A DNA stretch of 56,003 nt from Deltaproteobacteria bacterium. GTDB taxonomy: Bacteria > Desulfobacterota > Desulfobulbia > Desulfobulbales > Desulfobulbaceae. Location of the stretch: assembly GCA_024280455.1 (NCBI GenBank), contig JAJRQC010000105.1:1-56003 (forward strand), read 5' to 3'. The notes beneath the pieces are model-generated. The model searched no databases. It had not been told where the DNA came from and saw only the letters and a program-made list of their open reading frames with translations. A program made the position numbers and the translations under genes. Positions 18,033-27,303 of the stretch are shown piece by piece. Numbering within the stretch: position 1 is the stretch's first letter; each line of letters begins with the position of its first letter.

Positions 18033-21000
18033 CTATCTGGCCATGGTCATCGGGAAAACAGCACCATCGGCTTTCCGGATTCTATTCTCCCATAGCGGGC
18101 ACTGTTTACGGATACATTCCCGGTTGGCAGCATACTGGCTGCAATGGAGCGCCGTTTCAGCCTGCAGGGTGAGGCCGAAGTATGCCTGCGACAGAGCGGC
18201 CGTGCGGGTCAAAACCAGCCAGGCTTCCCGCTGGCAGCACCGACCGCCGATAATTTCGGCAACAGCAGCCAGAATATCGGCAGAAAAGGCCTGGGCCTTC
18301 TGCCGTGGGTACGGGGTCAAAGGCGTTGCATTCAGAATTAGAGCTGCGGCAATACCAGATCCGATGACAGCTCCGCAGCTGCCCCAGAAACCACAGGCGC
18401 CCCCGGGAACCTTGCTGCCTCGCTCTATTCCGGCCAGGATATCGTCATCGCTCACCTGACCGCCGCTGTTGCGGCAGGCGGCCAGGATCACTCCGGGCAT
18501 CATGGCATGATGTTCAGGGCCGTGTATGGGGACGGTTGGGTGACTTCTGATGGTGGTGAGCAAGGCCAGCATATCCCGCTCACTGCTCTGCAGACAGATA
18601 TGGCGGATAACCTCTATAGCCTCCTGCTGATGGCAGCCGTCACAGATAAAATGACCCGTTGTACAGACACTGTTGCTCTTATCCACCGTGCCGCAGAAAT
18701 GACAGGACCGATCCTTTGCTTCATTGCTGTAGACCAGTTCCTCGCCACAGACCATACAGCCGCTGCTGTGTCTGCGTATGGGCACCGCCCGTTTCCGTTC
18801 TTTTTGGGTGGCGGTCTCAGGGGTCGTGGAACAGCAGCACGATTCCTGCTCAATATTAGTGATGGCACCCGCATCATCAAGGACAAAGACCGAATCATCA
18901 CAGCATGCGAGCTCCTGTACAGGGAGCAGGGAAATACAACCACGCCTGAGCAAGGTTCCATGTTCCGTCTGTAGAGCGCGATACGGCCCCCTGTACACCA
19001 CACGCACCGTAGCTTCTTCCTCGAGCTGTTCAGGTTTTCTTGCCTCATAGGTCAACGAAAAAAACCGATTACCCTGGACTTCACGATATGGATAACGTTT
19101 ATGCAGGCGCAGGCCGACAAACCCGCAGTCTTCAAGCATCCGGGCCAGATCATCCTGCTGCATGGCACCACCAAGGCATTCTCCCCGCCAGCGCGCGGAG
19201 TGACCAATAGCAGCAGTTACAGGCACATCGGTAACAATATCGGCAACAATCATCCGACCACCGGGTTTAAGCACCCGCATGATCTCCAGATAGGTCTTGC
19301 GTTTATCCGGACTGAGGTTAATGACACAGTTGGAGATCACCACATCGGCACAGCCGTCCTCAACCGGAAGATCCTCAAGAAATCCCTTGCGGAACTCAAC
19401 CGTATCAAAACCAAGCTCACCGACAACTTCCTTTTTAGAAGACTCCGCCAGGGCCAGCATGTCATCGGTCATATCGACCCCGATCACCCGACCGGTGGGC
19501 CCCACCTCTCTGGCGGCAAGAAAACACTCAACCCCGCTGCCGGAGCCCAGATCAATCAGCGTCTCGCCGACTGCAGGTGCGGCATCTTTGACCGGACTGC
19601 CGCAGCCGTAGGAGCGTTCTTTGGCCACCAGCGGGATGAATCCGTCCTGCTCACCGGCCGGGGCCATGGGATTGACAATATCCGTCTTGGCCACCCGGGC
19701 CGCAGAGGCATAAAATTCACGCACCGAACTATGGCCGTCGGTCCCCGAGAGTGAAACAACACAGTTGCAATGAGTGAGAACAACCTCACTCCCCTCTTCC
19801 TGCGGGCAGTCGTAACGGACATCGCCCATCCGCAATCGAAACATTCCCTGATCAGGATATTTTTTTGCCTGTTCAACGATCAGGGCCAGCATCAAATGTT
19901 CATACAGGGGCAGGTACGGATCATGGCCGACAAAGCCTTCGCCGGTTACCCAGGAATGATCCGGATCACCGCCGCCGGTCAGAAGGCCGAAGGAGCTTTC
20001 CTGCCAGTTGGAGGCATCGACCAGAGAACTGTTTCTGATTTTCTCCAGGATGAGACTCTCCGTAAAGACCCGTTGCAAACCGTTTTCAACATTTCCGCAG
20101 GCAAGTTCATCAATCCGCACCAGGGCCGGTGAAGGGTATATTTTTCCGTCCGCCCCCACAGCCATCGACTCCCAGCCCATATTGCTCAGATCATGCCGGG
20201 TGCCGGGCAGGGTAAAAACCTGGGATTTCAAGCCCTCCAGATTATCTATCTGCAGATCCAGTTCCCGACAGACGGCGGCGGTCTCAAGGATTGGAGACAG
20301 CAACTGTTCCGGATCAACGAATTGAGTCTCTTCACCCTTGCCGCGGATGAAATGAAACATGAAATGAATGCCGCTTGCCCCCATCTTCTTTGCCTGCCGG
20401 GCTATCTCGGGCAGCTGGTCCGCATTGACCTGATTGACGGCCACGGAAATGGTCAGGCTTAATCCCTGATTCCGGACGGCAGTGAGGTTTTCTTTAAGTA
20501 CGGCAAAGGTGCCGGGTCCCCGCAAACCGTCATGGGCCTCTTCCAGCCCGTCCAGGCTGACCTGAAGGTGCAGACGATCACAATCAAGCGATTTCAGCTG
20601 GGTAAGATGTTCCTTCAATAACAACCCATTGGTTAACACCACCGCATGGGCGTCGGAAGCCTGGGCCTGAACATGGGCCAGTACTTTAGTAAACTCAGGA
20701 TAAACAAAGGGTTCGCCACCGGTAAAATAAAAGAGACGACAACCAAGGGCAGCACCTTCTTCAATGGCGGCAAACAAAACATCCCGGTCAAGGGTTGTCT
20801 GCTTTGCCGGGGAGGCTGCAAACAGACAGTGACGACAGGACAGGTTGCAGGTATCGGTTACATGAAACCACAACTCCTTTGGTGAACCAAGCTGCAAACT
20901 GTGACTGCGACCCCGGTAGGGCTGTATTTCCTGATGATTGAGTAACCGGACAAGCTGCTGGTAATCAGCCCCGGCCTCATGATGACCAACGCCCTGCTCC

Positions 21001-21164
21001 TGACATAAACGATCAAGCCCCAACTCAATGGTCGTCTCTTTCTGCAGGCAGGTGAGCAATCCATCAATCCGGCTTGACGGCACAAACCAGTCTGGAAGCA
21101 GGGGGTCGATATAAACGGCCACACCACCGAATTCATGACGGTGGAGCCGGGAAAAACAGTCCAT
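18033..21164 (-). CDS. Fusion of radical SAM, ArsM-like methyltransferase and DUF5714 modules
   Basis: This 1043-residue protein has three modules. Residues 95-370 form a radical SAM domain with the cluster motif CNLSCRHC (Cys106, 110, 113) and GGEP at 149-152; a short SPASM-like segment (GADGKIYPSPAL) lacks the usual cysteines. Residues about 480-710 are a class I methyltransferase of the arsenite methyltransferase family, with YGCGSP (Cys521), DLGSGSGVECFLAARE, SNCVINLSPDK (Cys613) and GECLGGA (Cys663); these are the three cysteines expected in ArsM. Residues about 795-1043 are a cysteine-rich DUF5714-like domain (CMVCGEELVY, CHFCG, CDGCH, HGPEHHAMMP). The overall reaction is unknown to me; a thiophilic element or a peptide could be the substrate. 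A small membrane-protein gene precedes it by 30 bases. Confidence 0.85.
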   Translation of the reverse strand: MDCFSRLHRHEFGGVAVYIDPLLPDWFVPSSRIDGLLTCLQKETTIELGLDRLCQEQGVGHHEAGADYQQLVRLLNHQEIQPYRGRSHSLQLGSPKELWFHVTDTCNLSCRHCLFAASPAKQTTLDRDVLFAAIEEGAALGCRLFYFTGGEPFVYPEFTKVLAHVQAQASDAHAVVLTNGLLLKEHLTQLKSLDCDRLHLQVSLDGLEEAHDGLRGPGTFAVLKENLTAVRNQGLSLTISVAVNQVNADQLPEIARQAKKMGASGIHFMFHFIRGKGEETQFVDPEQLLSPILETAAVCRELDLQIDNLEGLKSQVFTLPGTRHDLSNMGWESMAVGADGKIYPSPALVRIDELACGNVENGLQRVFTESLILEKIRNSSLVDASNWQESSFGLLTGGGDPDHSWVTGEGFVGHDPYLPLYEHLMLALIVEQAKKYPDQGMFRLRMGDVRYDCPQEEGSEVVLTHCNCVVSLSGTDGHSSVREFYASAARVAKTDIVNPMAPAGEQDGFIPLVAKERSYGCGSPVKDAAPAVGETLIDLGSGSGVECFLAAREVGPTGRVIGVDMTDDMLALAESSKKEVVGELGFDTVEFRKGFLEDLPVEDGCADVVISNCVINLSPDKRKTYLEIMRVLKPGGRMIVADIVTDVPVTAAIGHSARWRGECLGGAMQQDDLARMLEDCGFVGLRLHKRYPYREVQGNRFFSLTYEARKPEQLEEEATVRVVYRGPYRALQTEHGTLLRRGCISLLPVQELACCDDSVFVLDDAGAITNIEQESCCCSTTPETATQKERKRAVPIRRHSSGCMVCGEELVYSNEAKDRSCHFCGTVDKSNSVCTTGHFICDGCHQQEAIEVIRHICLQSSERDMLALLTTIRSHPTVPIHGPEHHAMMPGVILAACRNSGGQVSDDDILAGIERGSKVPGGACGFWGSCGAVIGSGIAAALILNATPLTPYPRQKAQAFSADILAAVAEIIGGRCCQREAWLVLTRTAALSQAYFGLTLQAETALHCSQYAANRECIRKQCPLWENRIRKADGAVFPMTMAR

Positions 21165-21194
21165 GGCAATATTCTTTATAGGGTCGGAGCGTAC

Positions 21195-21803
21195 TTACAC
21201 ACCCGGGGGTGGTGGTGGAGTGGCTTCATTTTTCGGCGGCGGAGGTAACATACGCCGTCGTTTGACTTCATATACAGACAGCACAAAAAGGGTGGCAAAG
21301 GGCTGGGTAAACAATACCCCGATACCGGTTGAGTTACCGATGGAATTCAGGACCAGGAAAACGGCGATTACGGCAATATGTTCACTGACAGGAGGCTGCA
21401 GGGCCATGCGGCCACTCTCCTTAACAGCCTCGACCAGGCCCAGTTCCTGATCGGTCATAAGCGGCATCATGTACATGCAGAAAAAGCTTACGGCGAGGAT
21501 AACCGCGATACCCGGAAGGACCAGCATGGAAAACCCGATTCCAAAGATCAGGACGACAAGAATCGTGAAGGCCAGTAGCGGGAAAAAAAGCCGCATGTAG
21601 CCAAAAAGATCACCAACCTCGGGTTTTCGATTCTCCCGAACCAGAAGCAGCAGGGACTGCATGTACCCCGCCATCAACACCGGGGACATAATACCCAGGG
21701 TAATTGCGGAGCAGGCCAACAGCACCAGGGTGGAGATCAACAGGGCGGCCAGATTGGCGACAAACAGGCTCCAGGTCTGTTCAAGATGGGCTTTAAAATC
21801 CAT
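21195..21803 (-). CDS. Polytopic membrane protein with a proline-rich tail
   Basis: The ATG at 21803 follows a good GGAAGGA site, giving 202 residues. The protein has about five hydrophobic segments (for example ALLISTLVLLACSAITLGIM, LLAFTILVVLIFGIGFSML and AVIAVFLVLNSIGNSTGI). It ends in a cytoplasmic-looking tail RRRMLPPPPKNEATPPPPPG. The helix pattern resembles small DUF4013-like integral membrane proteins, but I do not assign a function. It lies 30 bases upstream of the radical SAM/ArsM/DUF5714 gene in the same direction, so the two are probably co-transcribed and may act together, for instance in anchoring or transport of the product. Confidence 0.7.
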   Translation of the reverse strand: MDFKAHLEQTWSLFVANLAALLISTLVLLACSAITLGIMSPVLMAGYMQSLLLLVRENRKPEVGDLFGYMRLFFPLLAFTILVVLIFGIGFSMLVLPGIAVILAVSFFCMYMMPLMTDQELGLVEAVKESGRMALQPPVSEHIAVIAVFLVLNSIGNSTGIGVLFTQPFATLFVLSVYEVKRRRMLPPPPKNEATPPPPPGV

Positions 21804-21959
21804 ACAAATCCTTCCGTAGAAAAAAGAGTACGCTACTGCTGAATTTCCCGGCACACACAGAGAATCACAAGCAACGTATAACGAGAAAAAATATTGAAAT
21901 TGATATCATAAACAGAGCCGACGGTTCCGACAAGGATGATTTTTTTTTGCGGACATCGG

Positions 21960-23327
21960 TTATCCCTGGAATAACTGCTCCACCAGGGCCCCAACCGTGC
22001 GGATCGGAATAACCTTCATGGCAGCGGACGCCGCACCGTCAAGCTGGCGCAGACTGGACTCGGGCATAAGAAACGTCTTGAAACCGAGCCGGTCAGCCTC
22101 GCGCAGGCGCATCTCCATCTGGCCCACAGCCCGGACCTCACCGGCCAGACCAACCTCTCCGCAGACCACGGTTGTCGGATCCACCACCTTTTCAAACAGG
22201 CTGGAGAGCAGGGCCACCACCACCCCGAGATCCAGAGCCGGCTCGTCAATCCGAATGCCGCCGGCAATGTTAAGGAAAATATCATGGTCAAAAAGAGTGA
22301 CCCCGAGCTTTTTCTCCAGCACTGCGGTGAGCAGAGCCAACCGCTGCGGATCGGCGCCAATGGCAGTTCGCCTGGCCGTACCCAGGCTTGAAGGACTGAC
22401 CAGGGCCTGAACCTCGACCAGGATGGGCCGAGTGCCCTCAACACTGGGCATAACCACGGAACCGGGCACATTAACCGGGCGCTCGGCAAGAAACAGGGCT
22501 GAAGGATTCTCAACCTCGGCCAGCCCGGTCTCCTTCATCTCAAAAACACCGATTTCGTTGGTGGAACCGAAACGGTTTTTGACCGTGCGCAGAATACGAA
22601 ACATCTGACCGCGATCGCCCTCAAAATAGAGGACCGCATCCACCATATGCTCCAGAACTCTCGGCCCGGCTATGGCCCCATCCTTGGTGACATGACCGAC
22701 AAGCAGCACCGGCAGGTCACTGGATTTGGCCAGGGCAAGCAGACGGGCGGTGGACTCCCGGACCTGGGTAACGGAGCCGGGGGCGGAGCCGACATCTTCG
22801 GTAAACATGGTCTGGATGGAATCAACGGCCAGAAGAGCCGGGGACATCTCAGAGGCCATGGCGATGATAGATTCCACACAGTTTTCCGTGGCCACAAAAA
22901 TTCCATCATCATTAATCTGCAGTCGATCGGCCCGCATACGGACCTGGCGAATGGATTCCTCCCCGGTGACATAGAGCACCCTGCGCTCGCCGCCGGTCAA
23001 TGCCGCCAGCAACTGGAGAATAAGCGTTGACTTGCCGATTCCCGGGTCACCGCCGATAAGGACCATGGAACCGGGCACAATCCCGCCGCCAAGCACACGA
23101 TCCAGTTCACCGATACCAGTCATCAGCCGATCCTGGTCACTTCCGGCCGGGCCGGAAAGGGGCAGCGGGGTGGAAACATTCTTCCGGGAGGAAACGCTCA
23201 CAACCCGCTGCTGCCTGGCAAGGCTGTCCCACTGGCCGCAGTCCGGACAGCGGCCAAGCCACTTCCGACTCTCGTAACCACACTGGCCGCAGACAAACAG
23301 GTGTTGTTCTTTTTTCTTAGCGGCCAT
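21960..23327 (-). CDS. radA: DNA repair protein RadA (Sms)
   Basis: The protein has 455 residues from the ATG at 23327 (MAAKKKEQHLF); a TTG at 23348 is an alternative start. It has the N-terminal zinc finger CGQCGYESRKWLGRCPDCG, a RecA-like ATPase with Walker A GDPGIGKST, the RadA-specific motif KNRFGSTNEIGVFEM and a C-terminal Lon-like domain (GGIRIDEPALDLGVVVALLS). RadA is a hexameric helicase-like protein that processes branched recombination intermediates. It is a complete copy of normal length and stands alone on its strand. Confidence 0.96.
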   Translation of the reverse strand: MAAKKKEQHLFVCGQCGYESRKWLGRCPDCGQWDSLARQQRVVSVSSRKNVSTPLPLSGPAGSDQDRLMTGIGELDRVLGGGIVPGSMVLIGGDPGIGKSTLILQLLAALTGGERRVLYVTGEESIRQVRMRADRLQINDDGIFVATENCVESIIAMASEMSPALLAVDSIQTMFTEDVGSAPGSVTQVRESTARLLALAKSSDLPVLLVGHVTKDGAIAGPRVLEHMVDAVLYFEGDRGQMFRILRTVKNRFGSTNEIGVFEMKETGLAEVENPSALFLAERPVNVPGSVVMPSVEGTRPILVEVQALVSPSSLGTARRTAIGADPQRLALLTAVLEKKLGVTLFDHDIFLNIAGGIRIDEPALDLGVVVALLSSLFEKVVDPTTVVCGEVGLAGEVRAVGQMEMRLREADRLGFKTFLMPESSLRQLDGAASAAMKVIPIRTVGALVEQLFQG

Positions 23328-23423
23328 AATCAATGAAGGTGCTCCCAAGAGGAAGGCTTTCCCGACAGGGAGCCTGAAACCGAAAATAAAGAAAATTATT
23401 CATAACATGTATTGTATATAACC

Positions 23424-23534
23424 TGAATCCGTGACGCAATATATTATTTACTAAGCGTAATTAGCTGTACTTAAAGTACAATAATCAAACAACAACTTTC
23501 CGGGTACAATTCACCTTGAACGCTCACGGATTCA
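23424..23534. repeat. Inverted repeat in the radA/SBF gap (~110 bp)
   Basis: TGAATCCGTGA at 23424-23434 is repeated as its complement TCACGGATTCA at 23524-23534. A near-perfect palindrome TGTACTTAAAGTACA lies between them at 23466-23480. The surrounding gap from 23328 to 23745 holds the divergent promoters of radA and the SBF-like gene and no other recognisable gene. The structure may be an operator, a terminator-like hairpin or a degenerate hairpin element. Confidence 0.5.
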
Positions 23535-23745
23535 AGTATAAGAACAGTTCGAGAAGTCAAGACCTCCAACAGCCGCCTGCTCCCGGAACCCGTTGACTTC
23601 CATTCTATTGTCTTGTAGGAATTTCTTACCTGAAGGCCGCAGAGCTTGAAATCCCCTGGGAAGTAACCGTATACATTTCATGGGCCACTGAAGACCATCC
23701 TGGTTCAGAACAATGAAAAGCCGACGGAAACAAAAATAAAAAAAC

Positions 23746-24672
23746 ATGCGACAATTTTTCCTGCCGGTCGGCCTGCTGTTTGCAATCTTTTTTGCCGTGC
23801 TCCTGCCCGCCGGCGGCATCTTTATCTCGGAAAACAACGGCTTGAAGATATTGGTCTTCATCATCTTTCTGGTCAGCGGTTTTCAGACCGGCGGCAAAGG
23901 CATTGCTCTGGGTAGACGGCTTGTCCTGGTTTTTCTGACCGCAGCTGCAATCTCCCTCTTCCTCTCGCCGCTGCTTGGGCTTCTCATAACCCGGATTATC
24001 CCCTTCCCCCAGGCCCTGGCAATAGGACTTATCGTCATTGCCGCGGTCCCGCCTACCCTCTCCTCCGGCATCATCATTACCGAGGTCAGCCGGGGCAATG
24101 CTGTGCTGGCCCTGATTTTGACCGTTTCCCTCAACCTGCTGGCCATTTTCACCATGCCCTTTATGCTCGATCTCTGTCTCAAGGCGGCAGGTCCGATTGA
24201 TATCGACCAGAACAGACTGTTCGTCAAAATGCTTTTTTTAGTTCTTCTGCCCTTTGCAATCGGTAAAACTACCAGAACGCTCAGTGGAATAAACCGAATA
24301 TCGCCGAACTGGAGTTACGTTAACTCAAGCTGTGTTATCCTGGTGGTCTACGGTTCTTTTGCTGTTTCAAAAAACGGTTTTTCAGGGCTGGGTGTTGCCG
24401 AATACGCCATGATTCTGGGCTCTGTCGCCCTGCTCCATTTCCTGCTTCTGGCCATCAACGCCCAGGCGGGAAAGATACTTCATCTGCCGGTGGCGGACCG
24501 CAAGGCCCTGGTCTTTGTCGCCTCCCAGAAAACCCTGCCCATCAGTGTGGCCGTGCTGACCAGCATCAGCGTTGATACCGGCAGCGCAGTCATCGTCTGC
24601 CTCATGTTCCATTTTTTCCAGCTCTTTGTGGATTCCTTTCTCGCCGTCTGGCTCATGAAAAGACCTGTATGA
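23746..24672 (+). CDS. SBF-like (bile acid:sodium symporter superfamily) membrane transporter
   Basis: This 308-residue protein has about nine to ten hydrophobic segments. It shows the family pattern of a central motif AVPPTLSSGIIITEVSRGN and a late motif VASQKTLPISVAVLTSI, which resemble the crossover regions of BASS-family carriers. Its length is typical of the SBF-like (YfeH-type) branch rather than Acr3. It probably co-transports an organic anion with sodium or protons; the substrate is unknown. It stands alone and is followed by a REP-like inverted repeat. Confidence 0.8.
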   Translation: MRQFFLPVGLLFAIFFAVLLPAGGIFISENNGLKILVFIIFLVSGFQTGGKGIALGRRLVLVFLTAAAISLFLSPLLGLLITRIIPFPQALAIGLIVIAAVPPTLSSGIIITEVSRGNAVLALILTVSLNLLAIFTMPFMLDLCLKAAGPIDIDQNRLFVKMLFLVLLPFAIGKTTRTLSGINRISPNWSYVNSSCVILVVYGSFAVSKNGFSGLGVAEYAMILGSVALLHFLLLAINAQAGKILHLPVADRKALVFVASQKTLPISVAVLTSISVDTGSAVIVCLMFHFFQLFVDSFLAVWLMKRPV

Positions 24673-24690
24673 AGGCTGGCCGTCAGGGAG

Positions 24691-24778
24691 AAAATCGGGG
24701 ACAGACCACGTTTTTTACTATTGCTCCTGTTTCGGAGGAGACGGTTCACACAAAAAAACGTGGTCTGTCCCCGATTTT
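24691..24778. repeat. REP-like inverted repeat with 26 bp perfect arms
   Basis: A 26 bp arm at 24691-24716 (AAAATCGGGGACAGACCACG followed by T6) is perfectly complementary to 24753-24778. The loop is 36 bases and itself contains CTCC...GGAG. Sequences with GGGGACAGACCACG are common dispersed elements linked to REP-associated (Y1) transposases in proteobacteria. This one lies between the convergent SBF-like and rsmB genes and could act as a bidirectional terminator. Confidence 0.8.
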
Positions 24779-24815
24779 GCCGATTTTGCGCTCCTCGTTA
24801 AAATTCCCTGAAAAT

Positions 24816-26177
24816 TTACGACTGTTTTTCCTGAAGCCGGACGGCAAAAAAACCATCCAGGCCGTCGGCGGGGGTGGGATGAAAATACCCGTTTTTATCC
24901 ACAAGGCAGGCTGCAGGTTGCGGCAGGTAATCAGCGGCATTGTCCACAAAAAATTCAGGGTGATCGGCCAGGAAAGCGGCAACAACCCCTTCATTTTCTT
25001 CCGGCTCCAACGAGCAGGTGGCATAGACAAGAACACCGTTTTTTTTCAACAGACCAGCGGTGGTGCTTAAAAGGTGTACTTGTTGTTGTTGATAGGACTC
25101 CAGATCCTCCTCTCTGCGATTCCACCTGATATCAGGTTGGCGGCGAATGACACCGGTTCCGGAACAGGGAGCATCCAGCAGGATACCGTCAAAGCGTTCT
25201 CCGGTTTCTGCTGCAAACTGTTCCAGAGTGGTGTTGCTGCAGGAGACCCGGTCAATGCCCAGACGATTCAGGTTTTCCCCCAGCAGCCGGTAACGTCGCT
25301 TGTCAGGTTCAACAGCGGTGATCTGTACCGTTTTCCGGGCAAGAGTGGCCAGGTGGCTGGTCTTGCCCCCGAGCCCGGCACATGCATCTAGATATTTTTC
25401 CCCATCACGCATCGGCATCAACAATGAAGCCAGTTGCGCAGCTTCATCCTGGACCTGAAAATACCCTTGGTCATAACCGGGCAATCCGTTAATACTGCCG
25501 CTGGATTCGGGAAAGTACAAGGCCTCACTGGAAAACTTTCCAGGCAGGGCCTGTACACCTGCCTCTGCAAAGAGTAATTGAAGCTCGTTTCTGCTGATGA
25601 GCCGGGTATTTGTCCGCAGGGTCAAAAGCGGCGGCTGATTGTTGCAGCGGCAAATCATGGTGGTTTTTTCCGGGCCGAAACGCTGCCGCCACCTTCTGAG
25701 GAGCCAGTCCGGATGGTTCAGGATCGGCTGACCATTTATAGCAGCTGACTCCGGAGCCGGTTGCTCTGTCTTCTTCCGGGCCACGTTACGGAGGACGCCA
25801 TGAACGAAGCTGACCAGCCACTTGGGTTGACGAACGGCTTTTAGCGCCTTGACGGTTTCGTTGACGGCTGCAGATTCAGGAATACGGTCCATCAGGAGCA
25901 GCTGAAACAGGCCGATCCGCAAGGCAAAAAGAGTGCGCGGTTTCATCTTGCGCAGAGGATGTCTGGCAAACCTGCCCAGGATATAATCCAGATATTGCTG
26001 TTGGCGCAAGACACCAAAAACGAGGGCATTTGCCAGTTTCAGCTCTCTCTGCTCAAGATGGATGCCGTCGACAACCTGATTAAAAATTCCACTGATCGGT
26101 GCATGTACATCATGCCACCGGCAGAGGACATTCAGAGCCAGCAACCGGCTTATGGGTGCAACGGAAGAAGATGTCAT
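24816..26177 (-). CDS. rsmB: 16S rRNA (cytosine-967-C5)-methyltransferase
   Basis: This 453-residue protein has an N-terminal NusB-like RNA-binding domain (RLLALNVLCRWHDVHAP, about residues 1-140) and a C-terminal RsmB/NOP-type methyltransferase domain. The latter has the SAM motif YLDACAGLGGKTSHLATL and the two catalytic-cysteine motifs LDAPCSGTGVIRRQPD and YATCSLEPEENEGVV. It methylates C967 of 16S rRNA. Its length is normal. The next gene upstream on the same strand, the GGDEF regulator, ends two bases before its start. Confidence 0.94.
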   Translation of the reverse strand: MTSSSVAPISRLLALNVLCRWHDVHAPISGIFNQVVDGIHLEQRELKLANALVFGVLRQQQYLDYILGRFARHPLRKMKPRTLFALRIGLFQLLLMDRIPESAAVNETVKALKAVRQPKWLVSFVHGVLRNVARKKTEQPAPESAAINGQPILNHPDWLLRRWRQRFGPEKTTMICRCNNQPPLLTLRTNTRLISRNELQLLFAEAGVQALPGKFSSEALYFPESSGSINGLPGYDQGYFQVQDEAAQLASLLMPMRDGEKYLDACAGLGGKTSHLATLARKTVQITAVEPDKRRYRLLGENLNRLGIDRVSCSNTTLEQFAAETGERFDGILLDAPCSGTGVIRRQPDIRWNRREEDLESYQQQQVHLLSTTAGLLKKNGVLVYATCSLEPEENEGVVAAFLADHPEFFVDNAADYLPQPAACLVDKNGYFHPTPADGLDGFFAVRLQEKQS

Positions 26178-26179
26178 GG

Positions 26180-27109
26180 CTATAAAAAACTGCCGACAGC
26201 GTTTTTGCCCTGTTTTTTTATTTCAAAAAGGGCATGGTCAGCGCTGGCCAGCAATTCAGTCAGGGTCTGGGCATCCTGCGGGAAGGTGGCTACTCCGCAG
26301 CTGACAGTGATATGAATCGCAAAATCCATAAGGGTAAGAAAACTTGTCGACTCTATGGCTTTACGGATCTGTTCCGCCACCTGCATGCCCTGGTCATGAT
26401 CATGACCGGGAAGAACGATAACAAACTCGTCGCCGCCGTAGCTCACTCCGTAACAGCCGTCGGGCAGAACGCAGCGAACCACGTCGGCGAGCTCGGCGAT
26501 AGTACGGGATCCGTTGAGGTGGCCATAGGTATCCACAACCCGTTTAAAGTCATCGATGTCCATGAAAATAACGGACAGGGGCCTGCTTCGATGCATATCC
26601 AGCTGGCCCTGCAGGGTCTGGTACAGATAGCGGGTGTTGTAAAAATCGGTCAGATCATCACGCAGGGAAAGTTCACGATACCTGGCTTCGCTGGCCTTGA
26701 GTTTCTGCTGGGCCCGGCGCAGAGCAAGGTGGGTTTGAACCCTGGCCAGGAGCTCGGCCCTGGTCGAGGGTTTGACCACATAATCCTGTCCGCCGGCCGC
26801 AAAGCCGGCAAGAATATCCTTTTTATCATTTCTGGAGGTCACAAAGAGGACCGGAATATCTGCGGAACGAGGATCCTGTTTCAATTTCCGGCAGACTTCA
26901 AAACCGGACATTTTCGGCATGTCGACATCAAGCAGAATAAGGTCCGGCTGCAGGGAGGGGATTGAACTGAGGACGGCCTTGCCGTCGTGAACCTCGGCGA
27001 CCCGGTATCCCTCTTTACTGAGAACTTCACCAAGCAATTTAATAATGACCCGGTTGTCATCCGCTATCAGAACAACAGGTCTATCGTTGACATTTTCCCG
27101 TTTTTCCAT
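26180..27109 (-). CDS. Response regulator with GGDEF (diguanylate cyclase) output domain
   Basis: Starting at the ATG at 27109 the protein has 309 residues; a GTG three codons earlier is possible. The receiver domain (about 10-130) has the acidic pair ADDN, the phospho-acceptor Asp in LILLDVDMPKMSG and the conserved Lys in VVKPSTRAEL. A short helical linker leads to the GGDEF domain (about 155-305) with the intact active site SYGGDEFVIVLPG and the FMDIDDFK metal-binding region. The RxxD product-inhibition site five residues before GGDEF is absent. It should make cyclic di-GMP when phosphorylated. The cognate kinase is not adjacent. Confidence 0.93.
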   Translation of the reverse strand: MEKRENVNDRPVVLIADDNRVIIKLLGEVLSKEGYRVAEVHDGKAVLSSIPSLQPDLILLDVDMPKMSGFEVCRKLKQDPRSADIPVLFVTSRNDKKDILAGFAAGGQDYVVKPSTRAELLARVQTHLALRRAQQKLKASEARYRELSLRDDLTDFYNTRYLYQTLQGQLDMHRSRPLSVIFMDIDDFKRVVDTYGHLNGSRTIAELADVVRCVLPDGCYGVSYGGDEFVIVLPGHDHDQGMQVAEQIRKAIESTSFLTLMDFAIHITVSCGVATFPQDAQTLTELLASADHALFEIKKQGKNAVGSFL

Positions 27110-27303
27110 CTCTTTCACTTACTCAAGAGGTGATTACTGGTCAAGGACACAGGGCAAAGAAAAGAAAAATAATCAATCCCGTTTCATAAAAAACAGAGTA
27201 GACTTTTTCTCCCTATCTGTTAGTATACCCGGGTCTTGGGAAACTACCATTATTTTTTCATGGTAACCTGTCGAAATAAAATAAATTAGTACAAGGAGAA
27301 CGT

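Noticed and set aside
23746-24672. Acr3 arsenite pump linked to the ArsM-like fusion gene
   Set aside because: The protein has the SBF-like BASS pattern rather than Acr3 features and is separated from the fusion gene by radA on the other strand.
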